Source: Bryobacteraceae bacterium (GTDB taxonomy: Bacteria; Acidobacteriota; Terriglobia; Bryobacterales; Bryobacteraceae). From it: a stretch of DNA of 64,000 nucleotides. Positions within the stretch are counted from its first letter, which is position 1. Each line of letters opens with the position of its first letter. The notes under the pieces are model-generated. The model had not been told where the DNA came from and ran no database searches. It saw nothing but the letters and a program-made list of their open reading frames with translations. The position numbers and the translations under genes are program-made. The stretch lies in the NCBI GenBank assembly GCA_019752335.1, contig JAIEMJ010000006.1, positions 1-64,000 of the forward strand, in the 5' to 3' direction. Positions 53,228-62,000 of the stretch are shown here, piece by piece.

Positions 53228-55444
53228 ATGGCGATTCCCACGAAAGACATCCCGCCGCCACCGGAACCCGCCGCAGGCAGTGACCAACTCGAGGCGCTTT
53301 ATCAGCGTTTGGAGGAGCGTGTGCGCCAGTCCCGGCCTAACGAGGATCTGGAACCGCTGCGCCGGGCCTACGAGTTCGCCCTGCATCTGCACGCCGGCCA
53401 GACGCGCGATTCCGGCGAACCCTACATGGCGCATCCGCTGGAGGTCACCATCATCCTGGCAGGCATGATGATGGACCAGGTGACGCTGATCGCGGGTATC
53501 CTGCATGACGTGGTGGAAGATACGCCCGTTAAGAACGACGAGATCAAGAAGCGCTTCGGCGAGGATGTGGCGCGCATCGTGGATGGCGTCACCAAGCTCT
53601 CGAAGATTCAGTTCTACTCGCGCGAGGACCGGCAAGCCGAGAACGTGCGCAAGATGTTGCTGGCCATGGTCTCCGACGTGCGCGTGATCATCGTCAAGCT
53701 GGCGGACCGGATTCATAACTGCCGCACGCTCGATGGCATCAAGGATCCCGAACGGCGGAAGCGCATCGCGCAGGAGACGATGGAGATCTACGCGCCGATC
53801 GCGAATCGCCTGGGCATGGGCAAGGTGCGCGGAGAACTGGAGGACTTATCCTTCCGTCACCTCGACCCCGAGGCCTTCACGCAGGTGATCCATGAGATCG
53901 AAACGACGCGCCAGGCGAGCGAAGGCTTCCTGGTAAACGTGAAGCAGATTGTGGAAAGTAAGCTGAAAGAGAACGGAATTCCGGCGCGCGTGGAAGCGCG
54001 GATGAAACGGCCCTATTCGGTGTACGTGAAGCTGCAAAAGCAGCGCATCGGCATTGACCAGGTGTATGACCTGCTGGCTATGCGGATCATCACGGATTCG
54101 GTGAAGAACTGCTACGCCGCGCTCGGCGTGATTCACAACGAATGGCACCCCATTCCGGGGCGCATTAAGGACTTCATCGCCATCCCGCGGCCGAACCTTT
54201 ACCAAAGCCTGCATACGTCGGTGATGGGGCCGGATGGCCAGCCCTTTGAGGTGCAGTTCCGCACCGAGGAGATGCACCGCGTGGCCGAGGAAGGCATCGC
54301 CGCGCACTGGAAGTACAAAGAAGGCAAGCGTGGCCAGGCCGGGGACGAGCGCGTCAACTGGATGCGGCAACTGGTGGAGTGGCAGAAGGAGATGCGCGAC
54401 CCCACGGACTTCATGTCGACGCTGAAGCGCGACCTGAATACGGAAGAGGTCTACTGCTTCACGCCGGGCGGCAAGGTGATCATGCTCGCCCAGGGCGGCT
54501 GCCCGGTGGACTTCGCCTACGCCGTCCACTCCGACATCGGCCATCTCTGCGTCGGGGCCAAGGTGAACGGCCGCATCGTGCCGCTGAAGTACGAACTGAA
54601 GAACGGCGACGTGGTGGAGATCCTCACGCAAGCCGGCCACTCACCGAGCAAAGACTGGCTGAGCTTTGTCAAATCGTCAAAAGCGCGCAACCGCATCCGG
54701 CACTTTATCAACGCCACGGAGCGCGTGAAGGCGATCGAAATCGGCCAGAAGTATCTGGAGAAAGAGGCGCGCCGGCTGGGCGTGGCACTCTCGAAGGTTT
54801 CGAAGGAACAACTGGAGTCCGTCGCGGGCGAGTACGGGTATCCGAAGATTGAGGACCTGCATGCCGCGCTCGGCTACGGCAAGAACTCGGCGCGGCAGGT
54901 GCTTCATCGACTGGCTCCCGAAACCGTCACCGAGACTGAACCCGAGAAGCCGGAGCCCGAGAAGCCGTCGAAATTCAACGCCGAGAGCGACCAGGACCTG
55001 GTGCTGTCCGTGGACGGCATGAACGATCTGATGATTAACCTGGCGCGCTGCTGCAATCCCATTAAGGGCGAGCCCATTGTGGGCTACATCAGCCGCGGCA
55101 AGGGCGTCACGGTGCATGCGAAGAGTTGCAAGAACGTCGAGAACCTGATGTACGAGGCCGAGCGGCGCATCAACGTCGATTGGACGCGCACCACGGGCCG
55201 CAGCTTCCGCGTCCGGATGACGGTTTATTCCGATGATCGCTTAGGAATGCTGAATCAGATTACTTCGATCCTCTTCGCGGAAAACTCTAATATTCAAAGC
55301 CTCGAAACGCGCGACGACACGGATCGCGGCGAGGGCAAGATCATCGACGTCACCACCGACGTGCGCGACAAGAAGCAACTGGAGAAGATCACGGCCACGC
55401 TGCGCCGCGTGTCCGGCGTGCGCCACGTGGACCGCGTCCAATAA
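53228..55444 (+). CDS. relA: Bifunctional (p)ppGpp synthetase/hydrolase, RelA/SpoT family
   Basis: 738 residues with the full long-RSH architecture. The hydrolase HD domain (about 45-200) keeps H69 (YMAHP) and H93-D94 (GILHDVVEDTP). The synthetase domain (about 250-370) has RMKRPYSVYVK, QVYDLLAMRIIT, GRIKDFIAIPRPNLYQSLHT; the basic R-x-KD form points to a bifunctional enzyme. TGS is at about 405-465 (CFTPGGKVIMLAQGGCPVDF), a conserved-Cys helical part around LARCCNPIKGEPI, and ACT at about 665-738. It makes and degrades the stringent-response alarmone. DUF971 gene follows 14 bases later. Confidence 0.94.
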   Translation: MAIPTKDIPPPPEPAAGSDQLEALYQRLEERVRQSRPNEDLEPLRRAYEFALHLHAGQTRDSGEPYMAHPLEVTIILAGMMMDQVTLIAGILHDVVEDTPVKNDEIKKRFGEDVARIVDGVTKLSKIQFYSREDRQAENVRKMLLAMVSDVRVIIVKLADRIHNCRTLDGIKDPERRKRIAQETMEIYAPIANRLGMGKVRGELEDLSFRHLDPEAFTQVIHEIETTRQASEGFLVNVKQIVESKLKENGIPARVEARMKRPYSVYVKLQKQRIGIDQVYDLLAMRIITDSVKNCYAALGVIHNEWHPIPGRIKDFIAIPRPNLYQSLHTSVMGPDGQPFEVQFRTEEMHRVAEEGIAAHWKYKEGKRGQAGDERVNWMRQLVEWQKEMRDPTDFMSTLKRDLNTEEVYCFTPGGKVIMLAQGGCPVDFAYAVHSDIGHLCVGAKVNGRIVPLKYELKNGDVVEILTQAGHSPSKDWLSFVKSSKARNRIRHFINATERVKAIEIGQKYLEKEARRLGVALSKVSKEQLESVAGEYGYPKIEDLHAALGYGKNSARQVLHRLAPETVTETEPEKPEPEKPSKFNAESDQDLVLSVDGMNDLMINLARCCNPIKGEPIVGYISRGKGVTVHAKSCKNVENLMYEAERRINVDWTRTTGRSFRVRMTVYSDDRLGMLNQITSILFAENSNIQSLETRDDTDRGEGKIIDVTTDVRDKKQLEKITATLRRVSGVRHVDRVQ

Positions 55445-55458
55445 GCCTTCCAAAGAAC

Positions 55459-55797
55459 ATGTCCGACCCCCAACACATCGCCATTTCCAAGTCGAAGGGC
55501 ATCGACATCGACTGGCAGGATGGCCAGCAATCGTCCTTCAGTGTCGAGTACCTGCGCGACCAATGTCCTTGCGCCGTCTGCACCGGAGCGCACGGTACCG
55601 AGCCGCAGAAGACCAATTACTCGGCGCCACCGCCGGCCGCCTTCCCGATGTACAAGCCTCGTTTGCGCATGGATTCCGTGGAGCCGATCGGCAACTATGC
55701 CATCAAGATCGCGTGGAACGACGGGCATAGCACGGGCATCTACTCCTGGACCTATCTCCGCAAATTGGCCGATGAGCGTACCCTAGAGAAGGGATAA
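55459..55797 (+). CDS. DUF971-family protein
   Basis: 112 residues, recognisable as DUF971 (GBBH-like N-terminal fold) from the two CxxC-type cysteines in YLRDQCPCAVC, the GNYAIKIAWNDGHSTGIYSWTYLR core and the acidic start. The family is found near Mrp/ApbC or gamma-butyrobetaine hydroxylase genes and may bind zinc; its role is unknown. It lies 14 bases after relA with no separate promoter visible and may be co-transcribed. Confidence 0.85.
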   Translation: MSDPQHIAISKSKGIDIDWQDGQQSSFSVEYLRDQCPCAVCTGAHGTEPQKTNYSAPPPAAFPMYKPRLRMDSVEPIGNYAIKIAWNDGHSTGIYSWTYLRKLADERTLEKG

Positions 55798-55818
55798 CTT
55801 TGGGCTTTGTGGTACTAA

Positions 55819-55834
55819 GCTGAAAATTTTCAGC
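55819..55834. promoter_or_regulatory. 16-bp perfect palindrome at the -35 position of the LssY_C gene
   Basis: GCTGAAAATTTTCAGC is a perfect inverted repeat. It ends ten bases before the TATACT at 55845, so it covers the -35 zone, as an operator would. Reading it as the terminator of the relA transcript is less attractive because the stem is AT-rich with almost no loop. Confidence 0.45.
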
Positions 55835-55844
55835 AGTTTTGCAG

Positions 55845-55850
55845 TATACT
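55845..55850 (+). promoter_or_regulatory. -10 element of the LssY_C/PAP2 operon
   Basis: TATACT lies 12 bases before the ATG at 55863. The start site would be about six bases before the ATG and no ribosome-binding site is present, so the transcript would be nearly leaderless. Confidence 0.45.
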
Positions 55851-55862
55851 CGACCCAATCAG

Positions 55863-57374
55863 ATGCGCTGGGTTAAGGCTGCCTCCAGTTCGAAACTTCT
55901 TAGCTGGCTGCTGTTGGGCTGTTGCCCCGGTAGTCTAAGCGCGGCGGTGTTGCCGTCGGGAACGATCCTCGAGATCCGGCTGTTGACGCCGGTCTCATCG
56001 CACGATGCCCGGCGCAGTGACCTGGTGCGCGGCATAACGGTAGTGCCTTTGCGCGACTCCGCGGGCGCGTTGATCCTCCCGGTAGGGACCATTGTGCAGG
56101 GGCACGTCGAGCGGGCGAAGCGGGTCGGCTTGGGACTGGTACACGAGACGGCGTCGTTGCGTATTCAGTTTGACGAGATCGTCCCGGACGCTGATGGGCC
56201 CGCTGAGCGGATGGCCACCCACCTGGTATCGGTGGATAATGCGCGGGAGAAGGTTGACCGTGCGGGCACCATCCACGGCATCCGCGCCACCGCCAGCATG
56301 GCGCACCGGCTGCACCGTCGCGCGCTGCACCTGATAGCCTGGCATCCCATAGTGGGATTGGCGGCCGCGGTGAGCGCCAATGTCCTTTTCAAGTTTCCTG
56401 AACCCGAGATCGTCTATCTGCCGGGAACCGAATTGCACGCGCGACTCGAACGGGACTTGACGCTGGAGGCGGTGAGCGGGAATGAGAACGAAGCCGCAAA
56501 CCTGACGACGGCGGAAGGCACTCGCTATGCCGACGCCATTGGCAGGATGCCGGAATGGACCCACCGGCCGAAGTCCTTCCAGGCGATTGATCCGACGAAT
56601 CTGCTGTTTATTGGGGATCGGGGACGCCTGGAAAGAGCGTTTGCGGCGGCCGGCTGGGACGATGCGGACCGGATTTCGAATCGCTCGCGGTTGCAGTCGA
56701 TCCGGGCGGTCGCCGAGTCCCGGGCCTATCTGGATGCGCCGATGAGTCCGATGCAATTGGCGGGCCGGACGCCGGATCTCTTGCGCCAGCGGGGTTTGAA
56801 TACCTTTACGAAGCGTCATCACGTGCGCATTTGGCAGCAACCGGAGATGGTGGACGGCGAACAGGCATGGCTTGGCGCGGCGACACATGATACGTCGGTG
56901 TGCCCTACGTTCAAGCCTTTGGGCTTCTCGCACCACATCGAAGCGGACGTGGACCTGGAGCGGCAGAAGGTGCTGCACGATCTGATTCTGACGGGCTGCG
57001 TGGCGGCGCACGGCGTGGTGGACCGGGCCAGTTCGGAGATGCCCGCTCCGCTGGCGGCGAAGCATCTGACGACGGATGAAGCGGTGGTGGTGATTCGTCT
57101 GAACGAATGCCGGTCGCCGAGGCCTTTGCCGGATGATGAGTCCGTGAAGATGGCGCGTCCGAATTGGGGGACGCGCTTGACGCGGCGCGTGACCTTGACG
57201 GCGCGGAATTATGCGCTGCGCGAGAATCTGGCGTTTCGCATTTACGACATGGGCCGCGTGGCGTGGTTCCTGACGGGGAAGGCGGGGCGGCCAAAGCAAG
57301 AGTCTCTACCGCAGCGGACGTTTACGGCGGCAGAGAGGTTCGCGATACCCACGGCCCGGGTGGGCCAGGAGTGA
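55863..57374 (+). CDS. Exported protein with LssY C-terminal domain
   Basis: 503 residues with a signal peptide (about 1-28, containing LLGCCPG as a possible lipobox). Residues 30-200 are beta-rich (LPSGTILEIRLLTPV, LPVGTIVQGHVERAK), like a secretin-adjacent or TrbI-type barrel. Residues 245-420 match LssY_C (PTNLLFIGDRGRLERAFAAA, DAPMSPMQLAGRTPDLLRQ, RHHVRIWQ, TFKPLGFSHHIEADVDLER). In other bacteria LssY_C is often fused to PAP2 phosphatases; here the PAP2 gene overlaps by GTGA. The ATG at 55863 is preferred to an in-frame TTG at 55839, which lies upstream of the -10. Confidence 0.75.
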   Translation: MRWVKAASSSKLLSWLLLGCCPGSLSAAVLPSGTILEIRLLTPVSSHDARRSDLVRGITVVPLRDSAGALILPVGTIVQGHVERAKRVGLGLVHETASLRIQFDEIVPDADGPAERMATHLVSVDNAREKVDRAGTIHGIRATASMAHRLHRRALHLIAWHPIVGLAAAVSANVLFKFPEPEIVYLPGTELHARLERDLTLEAVSGNENEAANLTTAEGTRYADAIGRMPEWTHRPKSFQAIDPTNLLFIGDRGRLERAFAAAGWDDADRISNRSRLQSIRAVAESRAYLDAPMSPMQLAGRTPDLLRQRGLNTFTKRHHVRIWQQPEMVDGEQAWLGAATHDTSVCPTFKPLGFSHHIEADVDLERQKVLHDLILTGCVAAHGVVDRASSEMPAPLAAKHLTTDEAVVVIRLNECRSPRPLPDDESVKMARPNWGTRLTRRVTLTARNYALRENLAFRIYDMGRVAWFLTGKAGRPKQESLPQRTFTAAERFAIPTARVGQE

Positions 57375-58255
57375 GTCCGCGGCTACGCCGCTACGAGTGG
57401 ATCGTGGTGGCTTTCTTTGTTTACATCGCGTTGTTGGCGGTCGCGATGGGCCGGTGGGTTGGCGTCGCGGCCGCCGTCATTGGCATGGCGATGGTGATTG
57501 GCTTGGCCCGCGTGGATGTGGTGGCGGAAGCGACTTGGAGCCGCCGTCTGCGCGATTGGATGGCGCCGGGCTACATTCTGGCTGCGTATTGGAGCCTGGA
57601 GCCACTCGCGCGGGGCCAGGAGTCCAGGTTGTACGACGGCTATTGGGTTCAGTGGGACCGCGCCCTGTTGTACGGCTATGGGTTGCGGCCAGTCGTTGAA
57701 TTGGCCGGGCCGGCGTTGCCCTTTACGCTCGAACTGGTCTATCTGTTGCTTTACGGCCTGCCGACGGCGATGATCGGCTGGTTCTATTATCAGCGGCGCC
57801 GTGACCGGCTGAATGACTTTCTGGAAGTGCTCTTCGCGAGCGCGCTACTTACCTACGCGCTGATCCCGCTGATGCCGTCGGCGCCGCCACATCTGGAGTT
57901 TCCGCATGCGGACCTGCCACAGTACCTCTCGGTGATACGACGGCTGAACCTCTGGCTGCAGAAGTCGGCGGACATTACGGCGGGAGTTTTTCCCAGCGGG
58001 CACGTCACGGTGGGAGTCGCCTGTTGGCTGGGGTTCCGCCGGGCCATGCCTCAGCGAATCGGATTGCAGCGCAGCCTGTTCGTTTACGTGGTGCTGCTGA
58101 TGTTGGCGACTATCTACGGCCGCTATCACTATGTCGTCGATGTGGTGGCGGCGGTGGTGGTCAGTGGGATTTCTTTTGCGCTGGTGGAGCGCTACGCGCC
58201 GGCGTCGGGTGTCGCGAAGAGAGCTGAGGTGGTGGCGGCAGCAAACTTAGTTTAG
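57371..58255 (+). CDS. PAP2-superfamily membrane phosphatase
   Basis: 294 residues with about six transmembrane helices. The acid-phosphatase motifs are FPSGHVTVGVACW and YGRYHYVVDVVAA, whose histidines form the catalytic pair; the K-x6-RP motif is weak. It probably dephosphorylates a lipid phosphate, such as undecaprenyl or phosphatidic acid, on the periplasmic side. The GTG at 57371 overlaps the LssY_C stop as GTGA, and its last codons overlap the palindrome that precedes the antitoxin gene. Confidence 0.8.
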   Translation: MSPRLRRYEWIVVAFFVYIALLAVAMGRWVGVAAAVIGMAMVIGLARVDVVAEATWSRRLRDWMAPGYILAAYWSLEPLARGQESRLYDGYWVQWDRALLYGYGLRPVVELAGPALPFTLELVYLLLYGLPTAMIGWFYYQRRRDRLNDFLEVLFASALLTYALIPLMPSAPPHLEFPHADLPQYLSVIRRLNLWLQKSADITAGVFPSGHVTVGVACWLGFRRAMPQRIGLQRSLFVYVVLLMLATIYGRYHYVVDVVAAVVVSGISFALVERYAPASGVAKRAEVVAAANLV

Positions 58256-58273
58256 TTGGACTAGACTAAGTTT
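58243..58273. promoter_or_regulatory. 31-bp imperfect palindrome, likely toxin-antitoxin operator
   Basis: Arms 58243-58257 and 58259-58273 are inverted repeats around a central G with 13 of 15 positions matching; the outer nine (AAACTTAGT / ACTAAGTTT) are perfect. It abuts the antitoxin ATG at 58274 and includes the stop codon of the PAP2 gene. Phd-type antitoxins bind such sites to repress their own operon. Confidence 0.7.
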
Positions 58274-58528
58274 ATGACCACCGTCAACATTCACGAGGCT
58301 AAGACGCACCTGTCGCGCCTTCTCGAGCGCGTCGCTCAGGGCGAGTCATTTATCATCGCCAAGGCGGGCCATCCGGTAGCGCGGGTGGTTCCGATGGACA
58401 AGGTGGAGAAGCCGCCACCGCATGCTCCCCGCCGCCTGGGGTTTATGCCGTATCAGGAGATACCTGAGGACTTCGACGAGATGGGGCGCGAGGAAATTGA
58501 GAAGATGTTTTACGGAGAGGAAGAGTGA
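58274..58528 (+). CDS. Phd/YefM-family antitoxin
   Basis: 84 residues. The N-terminal DNA-binding fold MTTVNIHEAKTHLSRLLERV, then GESFIIAKAGHPVARVVPMD, is typical of Phd/YefM. The C-terminal tail (YQEIPEDFDEMGREEIEKMF) is acidic and would wrap and neutralise the toxin. No ribosome-binding site precedes the ATG, which follows a palindrome directly. Its stop overlaps the toxin start as GTGA, so the two are translationally coupled. Confidence 0.9.
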   Translation: MTTVNIHEAKTHLSRLLERVAQGESFIIAKAGHPVARVVPMDKVEKPPPHAPRRLGFMPYQEIPEDFDEMGREEIEKMFYGEEE

Positions 58529-58911
58529 AGCTGCTTCTGGATACGCACATCCTGATTTGGGCCGCCTTCACTCCGGCACGACTCTCTACGGCGACACAGT
58601 CCCTGCTGATGGACGTCGGCAACGAGCTCTTCTTCAGCCCGGTAAATCTCTGGGAGGTGGCGATTAAGCGGGCTCTCGGCCGGCGTGACTTTCAGTTTGA
58701 CTCGCGTATCCTGCGGCGAAGCCTGCTCCAAAACGACTACCAAGAACTCCCGGTCACGAGCGATCACGCCGTTGCGATTAACCAGCTTCCCGGCATCCAC
58801 AAAGACCCGTTCGACCGGCTGCTGATCGCTCAGTCCACGGTGGAGGGCATTCTGCTGCTCACCGCCGACCCCACGGTCGCCCAATACCCCGCCCCGGTGA
58901 AGCTCGTTTGA
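58525..58911 (+). CDS. vapC: VapC-like PIN-domain toxin
   Basis: 128 residues. The PIN-domain acidic residues are D6 (LLLDTHILIW), E44 (NLWEVAIK), D94/D97 (HKDPFDRLLIAQ) and D115 (LTADPTV), all intact, so an Mg-dependent ribonuclease is predicted. The LLLDTHxxIW opening is the subgroup usually partnered by Phd/YefM antitoxins. Start is GTG within the antitoxin stop. RNA target cannot be told from the sequence. A 100-base gap follows before the receptor 3 start chosen here. Confidence 0.9.
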   Translation: MKLLLDTHILIWAAFTPARLSTATQSLLMDVGNELFFSPVNLWEVAIKRALGRRDFQFDSRILRRSLLQNDYQELPVTSDHAVAINQLPGIHKDPFDRLLIAQSTVEGILLLTADPTVAQYPAPVKLV

Positions 58912-59013
58912 ACTCGGAATAGTCGACTTGACGGGGCATGAAAAGGAGGAAGAAACGCTTCTGTAGCACATTCTTTATCGAATGTTCACATGTGGAGGCG
59001 ACACTGGGGGACT

Positions 59014-62000
59014 ATGCTGTCTCGCCTCTGTCCCGTTTTCCTCTTCGCCGCTACTCTGCTCGCCCAAACGGACACCGGGTCGCTGACGGGCCGCGTGCTG
59101 GACCCGGCTAGTGGGGGCGTGCCGGGGGCGGAGGTCCGGGCGCGGAATTTGGCCACTACGCTGAAGCGCGTGACGGTTACGGATGGCGAAGGCCAGTTTC
59201 AGTTCAACCTGCTGCCGCCCGGGACTTACGAGGTCTCCACCGAAATCCAGGGCTTTAAGCGTTTCGTCGATAATCAGGTGCAGGTGCGTGTCGCCCAGGC
59301 GACTCAGTTGACGATGCAATTGGCTTTGGGCAGCACGACGGAGTCCGTCGAGGTGAGTGGTTCAGCGAGCCTCGTCAATACGGACAGCGTCTCCCAGGGC
59401 GGCATCATCACGCAGGAGAAGATCACCGCGCTGCCGCTGAACGGGCGCCAGTTTATCGACTTGGCGTTACTGGTGCCGGGGACGAACTCCGGTGGCCGCA
59501 ACGTGCAGCAGAACGGCGTGCGCCTGAATCAGACCGGCGGCTTTAGCTCGTCGGGTGGCCGGACGAACAACAACCTCTTCCTGTTCGATGGCGCCATCAA
59601 CACGGACCCCGATTACAACGCGCTCAGCTACGTGCCGATCATCGACGCCATTGCGGAGTTCCATGTGCAGACGTCGCAATTTTCAGCGCAATACGGACGG
59701 GCTTCGGGCAGCCAGATCAACGTGGTTTCCCGGTCGGGCAGCAACGACTGGCGGGGTTCGGCGTGGGAGTTCCTGCGGAATCAGGTGCTCGATGCGCGGC
59801 CGTTCAACTCGGTGACGGCGAAGCTGCCGAAGAATCAGCGCAACCAATTCGGCGTCGTCGTCGGCGGCCCCATCAAGGCGAACCGGGTCTTCTTTTTTGG
59901 CGCTTTCGAAGCCACGCGGCTGCGCCAGGCGGGCGTCGGCATCACGACGGTGGTGGTGCCCACCGCCGCCGAGCGCCAGGGCAATTTCTCCGCGTCGTCA
60001 GTGCGCCCGTTTGACCCCGACAACGGCCCGAGCAACGCACGCCTGCCTTTCCCCGGCGATACGATTCCCGTAACGCGGCTGGACGCGACGACGCGGGCCG
60101 CGATTCAGGCGATGCCTTTGCCGAACACCGGCGTGAATGGCTTCGTCAACGGCAACGCGGTGCTACGACAAGACGTCAACAATGGCTCCGGCCGGGTGGA
60201 CTGGATCGTCTCTGAGCGCACGACGGTCTTTGGCCGCTATGCCATCTCGGACGAGAACAGCGTGCTGCCCGATGTCGTGCCGGGCCGCGACCGCCTGGGC
60301 TTCGTCCGTCCGCAAAACGTGGGCGCGGGTGTGAATCAGGTCTTCGGTCCGAACGTCGTGAACGAAGTGCGGCTGGGCTTCAATCGGCTCTTCTTCCAGG
60401 ACGGCCTGCCCGAGCCGCTCTTTGACGTCGGCGGAAAGCAGAGCACGTTGCCGCGCTTTCGTCCGGGTGGCTTTCCCGTGATGGGCGGCGCCGGCGCCTT
60501 CACCGGCACCACCGGCGGAGGCACGGTGCTTACTCGCAACAACGCCTACCAGATCTACGACAACCTCAGTTGGGTGAAAGGCCGCGTCAGTTGGAAGTTC
60601 GGCGGCGAGTATCTACGGCTGGACTACGTCCGCAGTGAGGCAGCCTCGCCACAGGGCGACTTCCAGTTTCTGCCGGGCTACACCAGCCGCACGGGGGGCA
60701 ATGACGGCACCGGCAACGCCCTGGCTACGATGCTCCTCGCCTTACCCAATCAGGGCAACCGGCAAGTGACGCCGACGCGTATCGACGGCCGCCAATTCAA
60801 CGCCGCCGCCTACACGCAGGCCGACATTCGCGTGCGCCCCAACCTGACGCTGAACCTGGGGCTGCGGTACGAGATCGCTCCGCCTTTGCGGGACACGCGC
60901 CGCCAAATCTCGAGCATCGACTATCGCAACGTCCCTTGGTCCACCACCATCTTCGCGAATGGTCCGCTAGGCACGCTGCGCCCTACGCTGTTCACTTGCG
61001 GACTCGGCGGCTTTCCCGAGGGCTGCGCCTATACCGATAAGAACAACTTCTCGCCGCGCGTGGGCGTCGTGTGGAGCCCTTGGAAGAAAACCGTTATCCG
61101 CGCGGGCGGCGGCATCTTCTACGCGCTCACGGACTTCAATGGCTTTCTGCAATTGGCTCGGGGACTACCCACGAACGTGTCGCAAAACCTGAACGCGGCC
61201 AGCGCCTTTGTGCCGTCTTTCCGCGGCTTCGACATCTTCGGCAGCGCGGCGGAAGTGGGCCGGGTCGCGCTGTCCCAAGCCGGCTTGGACCTCTTTCAGC
61301 GCACGAGCTACTCGCCGCAAATCTCGTTCTCCGTGCAGCGTGAACTGGCCCGCCACACCGTGGTGGAGGCGACCTACATCGGCACCTTCGGCATCAAGTT
61401 GCAGCAGAATGTGCAGCCCAACAATGCCCGGCCCGGGGCGGGCGCCGTGGACCCGCGCCGTCCTTACGGCGGCGTCACCTTTGACCGGGGCATGGTCTTC
61501 CCCTCGTACATCCGTCCCGTGCAGGACTGGGTACCCGTGACGCAGGTGAATATGTACGCGCAGTCGGCACAATCGAATTACCATGCTCTATTGCTGCGCC
61601 TGGAGCGGCGGCTGACGAATGGTGTTTCGCTGCTGACGTCCTATACGTGGTCCAAGGCGATCACCAACGCCCCGCAATTCCGCAACGCCGGCGGCGCCAA
61701 CGGCAGTGAGAACTCGCCGCCGCAAGACTCGTACAACCTGCGCGGCGAACGCGGCCTCGCCTCCTTCGATCTGCGGCATCGCTGGGTGGGCACCGTTTTG
61801 TGGGAGGTCCCTTTTGGCAAAGGCAAGCGTTGGGTGAATCATGGCTTTGGCGCGGCGCTGCTGGGCGGTTGGCAGATTTCGACGATCGCCCAGGCGCAGA
61901 GCGGCTATCCCTTCACTATCAACGTGAATGGCGATACGGCCGGCATCGGTGGCGGGACGGGCGGGATCCTGGTGCGGGCCAATCCGGTGCCCGGCGTCAG

